Positions 8,124 through 13,427 of a DNA stretch of 13,427 nt are shown piece after piece (position 1 is the first letter of the stretch; every line of letters starts with the position of its first letter). Under the pieces are notes generated by a model. The model saw nothing but the letters and a program-made list of their open reading frames with translations, did not search any database and was not told the origin of the DNA. A program made the position numbers and the translations under genes. This DNA is from Avisuccinivibrio sp964424565 (GTDB taxonomy: Bacteria; Pseudomonadota; Gammaproteobacteria; Enterobacterales; Succinivibrionaceae). The stretch is from NCBI GenBank assembly GCA_964424565.1, contig CAYRIZ010000054.1, positions 1 through 13,427 on the forward strand, in the 5' to 3' direction.

Positions 8124-8147
8124 CTGCAGTGCTTCTTTGAAGTGCAG
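8124..8147 (+). promoter_or_regulatory. Hairpin in the carA leader
   Basis: CTGCA (8124-8128) and CTTC (8132-8135) pair with GAAG (8139-8142) and TGCAG (8143-8147), leaving a bulged GTG and a TTT loop. AAAAAG follows rather than a T-run, so this is not a terminator. It lies about 40 nt before the carA start and could affect translation or mRNA stability. Confidence 0.25.
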
Positions 8148-8187
8148 AAAAAGTCAGTGTATCAGCATCTGAATTCTGGGGGTATTT

Positions 8188-9333
8188 GTGGTCTTATCAT
8201 CCGCAATCCTGGCGCTCGCTGACGGCACCGTCTTTAAGGGCAAAGCTTTTGGCGCAAAAGGCGTTACCGAAACTGGCGAAGTTGTCTTTAATACTTCAAT
8301 GACTGGCTATCAGGAAATATTAACCGATCCTTCCTATACCAGACAGTTAGTCACTCTCACTTATCCGCATATAGGCAATTACGGTACCAATGAGGAAGAC
8401 TTTGAATCAAATTCCATCTATGCTTCAGGTCTCATCATCCGTGATTTGTCCATCACTGCCTCCAATTTCCGCAGTGAAAAGACTTTAAGCGAATTCCTGG
8501 CCGATTTCGGCAGACCGGGCATCTACGGTATAGATACCCGCAAGCTCACCCGTATTCTGCGGGAAAAAGGCGCGCAAAACGGCTGCCTCACCACCGATCC
8601 CGAGGTAACGCCTGAGCAGGCTGTGGCCCTGGCCCGTGAATTTCCCGGCCTCAAGGGCATGGATCTGGCCCGTGAAGTTACCACTCCGGCCCCTTATGAA
8701 TTTACCGAGAGCACCTGGAAGCTGGGATCAGGCTACGGCACTCCGGGTGAAACCCGCTTCCATGTGGTGGTTTACGATTTCGGCGTCAAGCGCAACATCA
8801 TGCGCATCCTGGTCAGCCTGGGCTGCCGCCTGACCGTAGTGCCGGCTCAGACCCCGGCTGCGGAAGTACTGGCCATGAATCCCGACGGCGTCTTCCTCTC
8901 CAACGGTCCTGGCGATCCTGCGCCCTGCACCTATGCCATAGAGGCCATAAGAGAACTGCTGGCCGCCGGCATCCCGCTGTTTGGCATCTGCCTTGGCCAT
9001 CAGCTGCTGAGCCTGGCCTCCGGTGCCCAGACCATCAAGATGAAATTCGGTCATCACGGCGCCAATCACCCGGTGCGCTCTCTTGCTGACAATACTGTAT
9101 ACATCACCTCGCAAAATCACGGCTTTGCCGTGGATGCCGCCACGCTGCCGGATAATCTCAAGCCTACCCATGTGTCGCTCTTTGACGGCTCGCTGCAGGG
9201 TGTGGAGCGTACTGACACGCCGGCCTTCAGCTTCCAGGGACACCCGGAGGCCAGTCCCGGCCCGCATGATATCAGGCCTTTGTTTGAGCACTTTATAGAA
9301 TTAATGCAGCAGCATCAGCGCGGTGAGGAGTAG
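8188..9333 (+). CDS. carA: Carbamoyl-phosphate synthase small (glutaminase) subunit
   Basis: Glutamine amidotransferase subunit of 381 aa (E. coli CarA is 382). It hydrolyses glutamine and passes ammonia through a tunnel to CarB. The N-terminal small-subunit domain includes GEVVFNTSMTGYQEILTDPSY and IDTRKLTRILREKGAQNGC. The C-terminal class I glutaminase domain holds the catalytic triad: Cys268 in FGICLGHQLL, then His352 and Glu354 in SFQGHPEASPGPHD. The match to E. coli is close along the whole length. The start is GTG at 8188-8190 below GGGGG (8178-8182) with 5-nt spacing. The beginning VLSSAILALADGT aligns well with E. coli, so no longer form is needed. It is the first gene of carAB, and carB begins 6 nt after its TAG. 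Confidence 0.98.
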   Translation: MVLSSAILALADGTVFKGKAFGAKGVTETGEVVFNTSMTGYQEILTDPSYTRQLVTLTYPHIGNYGTNEEDFESNSIYASGLIIRDLSITASNFRSEKTLSEFLADFGRPGIYGIDTRKLTRILREKGAQNGCLTTDPEVTPEQAVALAREFPGLKGMDLAREVTTPAPYEFTESTWKLGSGYGTPGETRFHVVVYDFGVKRNIMRILVSLGCRLTVVPAQTPAAEVLAMNPDGVFLSNGPGDPAPCTYAIEAIRELLAAGIPLFGICLGHQLLSLASGAQTIKMKFGHHGANHPVRSLADNTVYITSQNHGFAVDAATLPDNLKPTHVSLFDGSLQGVERTDTPAFSFQGHPEASPGPHDIRPLFEHFIELMQQHQRGEE

Positions 9334-9339
9334 TCAGAC

Positions 9340-12300
9340 ATGCCCAAGCGTACAGACATAAAAAGCATTTTGATCTTAGGCGCCGGCCCCATAGTCATTG
9401 GCCAGGCCTGCGAGTTTGATTACTCCGGCACACAGGCCTGCCGCGCCCTGCGTGAGGAAGGCTACCGCGTCATCCTGGTGAACTCCAATCCGGCCACCAT
9501 CATGACCGATCCGGACATAGCTGATGCCACCTATATTGAGCCCATCCACTGGAAGGTGGTGGAGAAGATCATAGCCAAGGAGAAGCCCGATGCCATACTG
9601 CCCACCATGGGCGGTCAGACGGCCCTTAACTGCGCCCTGGCCCTGGAACAGCACGGAGTGCTGGCCCAGTACGGCGTGGAGATGATCGGTGCCAATGCCG
9701 ATACCATAGACAAGGCTGAAAACCGCGAGCGCTTTGATGAATGCATGAAGCGCATAGGCCTGGAGTGCCCGCGCTCAGGCATAGCCCACAGCCTGGAAGA
9801 GGCCTGGCAGGTGCAGAGCCGCGTCGGCTTCCCCTGCATCATCCGTCCTTCCTTTACCATGGGCGGCACCGGCGGCGGTATAGCCTACAATCCCGAGGAA
9901 TTCGAAAGCATCTGCATCAAGGGTCTGGACAGCTCTCCTACCCACGAGCTGCTCATAGACGAATCCCTGATCGGCTGGAAGGAATTTGAGATGGAGGTGG
10001 TGCGTGACAAGAAAGACAACTGCATCATAGTCTGCTCCATCGAGAACCTGGACCCCATGGGCATACACACAGGCGACTCCATTACCGTGGCCCCGGCCCA
10101 GACCCTGACCGACAAGGAATATCAGATCATGCGTGATGCCGCCATGGCGGTGCTGCGCGAGATCGGCGTGGAAACCGGCGGTTCCAATGTGCAGTTCGGT
10201 ATTAATCCGGACAATGGCCGCATGGTCATCATCGAGATGAATCCTCGTGTGTCCCGTTCCTCCGCCCTGGCCTCCAAGGCCACCGGCTTCCCCATAGCCA
10301 AGATTGCAGCCAAGCTGGCCGTGGGCTATACCCTGGATGAGCTGGGCAATGATATTACCGGCGGCAAGACTCCTGCTTCCTTTGAGCCTTCCATTGACTA
10401 TGTAGTCACCAAGGTACCGCGCTTCAACTTTGAGAAGTTCCCCAACTCCAATGACCGTCTGACCACTCAGATGAAGTCCGTGGGTGAGGTAATGGCCATA
10501 GGCCGCACCTTCCAGGAATCCCTGCAGAAGGCCCTGCGCGGTCTGGAAACCGGCAAGAGCGGCTTTGACCCGCGCATAGACATGAATGCCCGCGGTGCCA
10601 GAACCAAGCTGCTGCACGAGCTGGAGGAAGCCGGTGCCCACCGCATATGGTACATAGGCGATGCCTTCCGCATGGGCATGACCGTGGAGGAGGTGTTTGA
10701 GTACACCCGCATCGATCCCTGGTTCCTCGTGCAGATCAAGGAGCTCATAGACATAGAGCACACCTTAAGCGGCCGCACCATCAAGTCGGTTGATGCCGAG
10801 GAGATGAAGATGCTCAAGTCCAGGGGCTTCTCCGATGCCCGCCTGGCTGCCCTGCTCAACTGCACCGAAACTCAGGTGCGCGAGCGCCGCTGGCTCTTTG
10901 ATGTCTATCCTACCTTCAAGAGAGTGGATACCTGCGCGGCTGAGTTTGCCACCTCCACCGCCTATATGTATTCCACCTATGAGGACGAGTGCGAGGCCTG
11001 CCCCAGCGACCGCAAGAAGATCATAGTACTGGGCGGCGGTCCCAACCGTATAGGTCAGGGTATTGAGTTTGACTACTGCTGCGTACATGCAGCCATGGCC
11101 CTGCGCGAGGACGGCTTTGAGACCATTATGGTCAACTGCAATCCTGAGACCGTATCCACCGACTATGACATCTCCGACCGCCTCTACTTTGAGCCGGTAA
11201 CCCTGGAGGATGTGCTGGAAATAGCCCGTGTGGAGAAGCCTTACGGCGTCATAGTGCAGTTCGGCGGCCAGACCCCGCTCAAGCTTGCCCGCGAGCTGGA
11301 GAAGAACGGCGTGCCCATCATAGGCACCTCTCCTGATGCCATTGACCGCGCCGAGGATCGTCAGCGCTTCCAGGAAGCCGTGCAGCGCCTGAAGCTGCTG
11401 CAGCCGGCCAACGGCACCGCCACCTCCTTAAATCAGGCTGTGAGCATTGCCGCCGAAATAGGCTATCCCCTGGTGGTGCGTCCTTCCTATGTGCTCGGCG
11501 GCCGCGCCATGGAAGTGGTTTATGACGAGGATGATCTGCGCCGCTACTTTGCCGAGGCCGTCAAGGTCTCCAACAAAGCCCCGGTGCTGCTGGACAAATT
11601 CCTCGATCATGCCACCGAGATAGACGTGGATGCCGTATGCGACGGCGAGCGCGTGATCATAGGCGGCATTATGGAGCACGTGGAGGAATGCGGCGTGCAT
11701 TCTGGCGACGCCAGCTGCGTGCTGCCGCCCTGGCACCTGTCACGCGACATACAGCAGCAGATCACCCGCATCTCCCGCGATCTGGCTCTGGAGCTCAATG
11801 TGCGCGGCCTGATGAATGTGCAGCTAGCTGTGCGTGAAGACAAGATTTACCTCATCGAGGTCAATCCGCGTGCCGCCCGCACCGTGCCTTTTGTCTCCAA
11901 GGCCACCTCCCTGCCGCTGGCCAAGATTGCTGCCCGCATCATGGTGGGCCAGTCCCTGGCCGATCAGGGTATTACCGAGGAGATAGTGCCGCCCTACTAC
12001 TCAGTCAAGGAAGTGGTGCTGCCTTTTGTGAAGTTCCCCGGCTCCGATCCCATATTGGGACCGGAAATGCGCTCCACCGGCGAGGTTATGGGTACGGCCA
12101 GATACTTCCCCGAGGCTTATGCCAAGGCTCAGCTGGCCGCCGGCTCCAAGCTGGTGCGTGAGGGCCGCGTGCTGCTGTCCATCCGCGCCTCCGACAAGGC
12201 TGCCCTGCCGCGCCTGGGTCACCTGCTGGTCAAGGCCGGCTTTGAGATTGACGCCACCGGCGGCACCTTCCGCTGCCTGCAGGAAGCCGGCATTCCGGCC

Positions 12301-12573
12301 CGTCATGTAAAGAAGGTCTATGAAGGCCGCCCGAATATTCTGGACGGCATCAAGAGCGGCCACTACTCCTGGGTGATCAACACCACCGAAGGCCGGCAGT
12401 CCGTCATGGACTCCCGCTCCATGCGCCGTGGTGCCCTGCAGTACGGAGTGACCTACTGCACTACCATGAATGCAGCCCTGGCCTCCATGGAAGCCATTAC
12501 TGAGGACGAATACCGCACCGTGCACTCCATACAGGAGCTGCACCGCCGTATTGCCGCCCAGAAGGGTGAGTAA
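9340..12573 (+). CDS. carB: Carbamoyl-phosphate synthase large subunit
   Basis: The 1077-aa synthetase subunit (E. coli 1073) makes carbamoyl phosphate from bicarbonate, ammonia and two ATP for arginine and pyrimidine synthesis. Two homologous ATP-grasp halves are visible. The first begins with GAGPIVIGQACEFDYSG near residue 14, the second with GGGPNRIGQGIEFDYCC at 565. The oligomerisation region (about 400-555) lies between them. The allosteric domain starts near residue 942 (GRVLLSI) and keeps the DATGGTF loop and KVYEGRP, which in E. coli form part of the UMP/IMP site. Regulation by nucleotides is therefore likely. Translation starts at ATG with GAGGAG (9325-9330) inside the end of carA, implying coupling. 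AUA is used freely for isoleucine, which is unusual for a core metabolic gene in this class. The stop is TAA, followed by a hairpin and a terminator. Confidence 0.98.
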   Translation: MPKRTDIKSILILGAGPIVIGQACEFDYSGTQACRALREEGYRVILVNSNPATIMTDPDIADATYIEPIHWKVVEKIIAKEKPDAILPTMGGQTALNCALALEQHGVLAQYGVEMIGANADTIDKAENRERFDECMKRIGLECPRSGIAHSLEEAWQVQSRVGFPCIIRPSFTMGGTGGGIAYNPEEFESICIKGLDSSPTHELLIDESLIGWKEFEMEVVRDKKDNCIIVCSIENLDPMGIHTGDSITVAPAQTLTDKEYQIMRDAAMAVLREIGVETGGSNVQFGINPDNGRMVIIEMNPRVSRSSALASKATGFPIAKIAAKLAVGYTLDELGNDITGGKTPASFEPSIDYVVTKVPRFNFEKFPNSNDRLTTQMKSVGEVMAIGRTFQESLQKALRGLETGKSGFDPRIDMNARGARTKLLHELEEAGAHRIWYIGDAFRMGMTVEEVFEYTRIDPWFLVQIKELIDIEHTLSGRTIKSVDAEEMKMLKSRGFSDARLAALLNCTETQVRERRWLFDVYPTFKRVDTCAAEFATSTAYMYSTYEDECEACPSDRKKIIVLGGGPNRIGQGIEFDYCCVHAAMALREDGFETIMVNCNPETVSTDYDISDRLYFEPVTLEDVLEIARVEKPYGVIVQFGGQTPLKLARELEKNGVPIIGTSPDAIDRAEDRQRFQEAVQRLKLLQPANGTATSLNQAVSIAAEIGYPLVVRPSYVLGGRAMEVVYDEDDLRRYFAEAVKVSNKAPVLLDKFLDHATEIDVDAVCDGERVIIGGIMEHVEECGVHSGDASCVLPPWHLSRDIQQQITRISRDLALELNVRGLMNVQLAVREDKIYLIEVNPRAARTVPFVSKATSLPLAKIAARIMVGQSLADQGITEEIVPPYYSVKEVVLPFVKFPGSDPILGPEMRSTGEVMGTARYFPEAYAKAQLAAGSKLVREGRVLLSIRASDKAALPRLGHLLVKAGFEIDATGGTFRCLQEAGIPARHVKKVYEGRPNILDGIKSGHYSWVINTTEGRQSVMDSRSMRRGALQYGVTYCTTMNAALASMEAITEDEYRTVHSIQELHRRIAAQKGE

Positions 12574-12584
12574 TCAACCCCTCC

Positions 12585-12615
12585 CCTGAGCCTGCCCTCA
12601 GCGGCAGGCCTCAGG
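12585..12615 (+). repeat. Strong hairpin after carB
   Basis: CCTGAG (12585-12590) and CCTGCC (12591-12596) pair with GGCAGG (12603-12608) and CTCAGG (12610-12615). This gives 12 bp with one bulged C and a 6-nt loop. It lies 11 nt after the carB stop, just ahead of the T-tract terminator. No T-run follows it directly, so it is more likely an mRNA 3'-end stabiliser or auxiliary stem. Confidence 0.5.
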
Positions 12616-12662
12616 CCACAGATGCTAAAAAACCCGACTCTTGAGCCGGTTTTTTTACTATT
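12615..12662. repeat. Left copy of a 48-bp direct repeat flanking the element
   Basis: This copy is identical to 13049-13096 except at 12650, which is T here and G at 13084. The repeat begins GCCACAGATGCT and ends TTTTTTACTATT, enclosing the terminator hairpin. Its last base immediately precedes the left inverted repeat of the 386-bp element. A G before both copies (12614, 13048) leaves the left boundary uncertain by one base. Confidence 0.9.
12627..12656. terminator. Rho-independent terminator of carB (left copy)
   Basis: AAAAAACCCG (12627-12636) pairs with CGGTTTTTTT (12647-12656), leaving one C-T mismatch in a 10-position stem. A-run and T-run on opposite sides make it bidirectional in form. 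It lies about 55 nt after the carB stop. The right copy at 13061-13090 has a perfect stem, so the mismatch here is probably a later substitution. Confidence 0.8.
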
Positions 12663-12676
12663 CCCGTCTTTAGCCA
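12663..12676 (+). repeat. Left terminal inverted repeat
   Basis: CCCGTCTTTAGCCA, the exact reverse complement of 13035-13048. It starts directly after the left 48-bp repeat. Confidence 0.85.
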
Positions 12677-12792
12677 AAATTTAGCCCTTGTTTACCCCCT
12701 CAAACCCTGATTCCTAAGCCATTTCTGCCCTCTGAAATCTATATGAAATTTCGTTGTAAATATTTTCCAATTTCAAGCTTGTTTGGTTTTTA

Positions 12793-12801
12793 TGGTAGGA
12801 T
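12793..12801 (+). promoter_or_regulatory. Extended -10 promoter candidate inside the element
   Basis: TGGTAGGAT (12793-12801) joins a TG extension to TAGGAT, a 4/6 match to the -10 consensus. Only a poor -35 (TTCAAG at 12772-12777, 18-bp spacer) is present, in an A/T-rich upstream region. Transcription would start near 12808 and run to the terminator ending at 13023. Confidence 0.3.
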
Positions 12802-12807
12802 GTAAAC

Positions 12808-13023
12808 AGTTGCAGATAACAGATGGCAGGTATGGGGATCAGCTTCAAAAAGATCAGGAACATAAGCTCAATCTGACCTTGCGCTACTCTCCAAGGCTTG
12901 GTACTTCAGTATAAACCACAACTCATTCCCAAAAAAGCAATTCGGCTACAAAAGTCCTGGCTTTTACAACGGTATTTACTAAGCATTTTTGTGCCTCAAA
13001 CCCTGATACAATCAGGGTTTTTT
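12808..13023 (+). ncRNA. Possible small RNA transcribed from the element
   Basis: The span between the extended -10 candidate and a strong intrinsic terminator would give an RNA of about 215 nt. No good open reading frame with a ribosome-binding site begins inside it. Short local pairings are visible, such as AAAAG (12951-12955) with CTTTT. It matches no RNA family I recognise. The call rests on promoter and terminator placement only. Confidence 0.2.
12998..13023 (+). terminator. Strong Rho-independent terminator inside the element
   Basis: AAACCCTGAT (12998-13007) pairs perfectly with ATCAGGGTTT (13011-13020) around an ACA loop. A run of six T (13018-13023) follows, then AATGTTTT. It ends 12 nt before the right terminal inverted repeat and faces rightward. 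It would stop transcripts from within the element or any read-through from carB. Confidence 0.8.
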
Positions 13024-13034
13024 AATGTTTTGTC

Positions 13035-13048
13035 TGGCTAAAGACGGG
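13035..13048 (-). repeat. Right terminal inverted repeat
   Basis: TGGCTAAAGACGGG, the exact reverse complement of 12663-12676. Its last base is followed at once by the right 48-bp direct repeat. Confidence 0.85.
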
Positions 13049-13096
13049 GCCACAGATGCTAAAAAACCCGACTCTTGAGCCGGGTTTTTTACTATT
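13049..13096. repeat. Right copy of the 48-bp direct repeat
   Basis: Matches 12615-12662 at 47 of 48 positions, offset by 434 bp. It begins exactly where the element's right inverted repeat ends and carries a complete second terminator hairpin. Confidence 0.9.
13061..13090. terminator. Bidirectional Rho-independent terminator (right copy)
   Basis: AAAAAACCCG (13061-13070) pairs perfectly with CGGGTTTTTT (13081-13090) around a 10-nt loop. The A-run and T-run allow it to act on both strands. On the minus strand it lies about 100 nt beyond the stop codon of the dehydrogenase gene and probably terminates it. The region 13097-13188 otherwise holds only a small GCCGCA/TGCGGC stem (13166-13180). 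Confidence 0.8.
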
Positions 13097-13188
13097 TATT
13101 TCTCATTCACACCCAGGGTTTAATGCACCCCGAGGTTAATTCACCCCTGCGGGATTGCGGGGACTGCCGCAGCCTGCGGCCTTAACCA

Positions 13189-13427
13189 TCAGACAATGCG
13201 TCTGACCTTCTCTCCTTTAAAGAAGCTCTCCACATTTTCCTTGTACTGGCGGATCAGCTCCTTTAAGCAGGCCGCGGACATCCAGGCCTGATGCGGGGTC
13301 AAAATGAAATTGTCCAGCTGCAAAGCCGCCGCAAAGGGATGATCGGCCGGCAGCGGCTCGACTGAGGCCACATCCAGGGTGATTGCATAAATTAAAGCCA
13401 GCAGCCAGTCTGCTGATGGTGCAGACT
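13189..13427 (-). CDS. D-2-hydroxyacid dehydrogenase, C-terminal fragment cut by the window edge
   Basis: The reading frame is open to the right edge and supplies the last 78 residues, ending at TGA (13189-13191). LDVASVEPLPADHPF followed by FILTPHQAW is typical of NAD-dependent D-2-hydroxyacid dehydrogenases such as glycerate/hydroxypyruvate reductases. The His of TPHQAW (codon 13291-13293) is the expected catalytic acid/base, and the Glu of SVEP is the probable partner in the active site. The C-terminal helix QYKENVESFFKGEKVRRIV closes the catalytic domain. A GTG at 13371 is internal and not the start. The part just before LDV appears several residues shorter than usual, but too little is visible to judge. 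The exact substrate cannot be told. It is convergent with carB across the inserted element. Confidence 0.85.
   Translation of the reverse strand, partial: SAPSADWLLALIYAITLDVASVEPLPADHPFAAALQLDNFILTPHQAWMSAACLKELIRQYKENVESFFKGEKVRRIV

Larger units (their letters stand above)
12663..13048. mobile_element. 386-bp MITE-like element with 14-bp terminal inverted repeats
   Basis: The ends CCCGTCTTTAGCCA (12663-12676) and TGGCTAAAGACGGG (13035-13048) are perfect inverted repeats. Copies of one 48-bp sequence abut both ends exactly, like a target duplication. G+C is about 40% (154 of 386 counted), well below that of the flanking genes. Subterminal AAACCCTGAT (12702-12711) has its inverse ATCAGGGTTT at 13011-13020. 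No complete transposase is encoded, so the element would be non-autonomous or a deletion remnant. I do not recognise the inverted repeat as a known family. An alternative is some other duplication event, but the exact abutment of inverted and direct repeats favours transposition. Confidence 0.6.

Noticed and set aside
9775..10761. 328-codon open frame on the minus strand inside carB
   Set aside because: It is antisense to strongly conserved carB sequence, has Gly/His-rich low-quality protein sequence, and no recognisable domain. It is a by-product of G/C-rich codon use.
12792..12914. 40-codon reading frame annotated as a gene
   Set aside because: It has no ribosome-binding site, its ATG precedes the likely transcription start, and it lies in an element with no coding support. 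It is kept only as a possible remnant in the findings.
12663..13048. Invertible promoter segment between 14-bp inverted repeats
   Set aside because: Both sides are closed by terminators and the internal promoter is followed by its own terminator, so inversion would not switch a neighbour. No recombinase gene is nearby, and the flanking direct repeats fit insertion better.

Overview
The window reads as chromosomal DNA of a Gammaproteobacterium with moderately high G+C. CarA and CarB are close to the Escherichia coli type, TamA and TamB form the usual enteric-like pair, and the Lon-like protease belongs to the LonH/YcbZ group typical of this class. Isoleucine AUA codons are unusually common even in carB, which argues against an ordinary enterobacterium. 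I cannot fix the family from sequence alone.

Layout, left to right. Positions 1-239 hold no gene I can support. A leftward block follows: lonH (240-1817), tamB (2011-6009) and tamA (6009-7817). tamA and tamB overlap by one base and form an operon for outer-membrane biogenesis. lonH appears to have its own strong promoter between tamB and lonH, with a long structured leader. A divergent intergenic region (7818-8187) carries an extended -10 promoter for tamA, two perfect tandem 22-bp repeats with recurring AGTCTT half-sites, and a sigma70-like promoter for carA. The rightward carAB operon (8188-12573) encodes both subunits of carbamoyl-phosphate synthetase, which feeds arginine and pyrimidine synthesis. 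At the right edge is the C-terminal part of a leftward D-2-hydroxyacid dehydrogenase (13189 to the edge).

The most unusual part is the space between the convergent carB and dehydrogenase genes. A 386-bp segment of about 40% G+C (12663-13048) has perfect 14-bp terminal inverted repeats. Both sides are flanked, exactly at those ends, by copies of one 48-bp sequence (47/48 identical) that contains a bidirectional Rho-independent terminator. This looks like a small non-autonomous mobile element that entered a shared terminator and left a very long target duplication, so each gene still has a terminator. Inside are a candidate extended -10 promoter and a strong intrinsic terminator that could define a small RNA of about 215 nt.

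Other points of note are a probable lipobox in TamA, a dyad around the -35 element of the lonH promoter, and overlapping hairpins in the lonH leader. No rRNA, tRNA, CRISPR array or complete transposase gene was seen.
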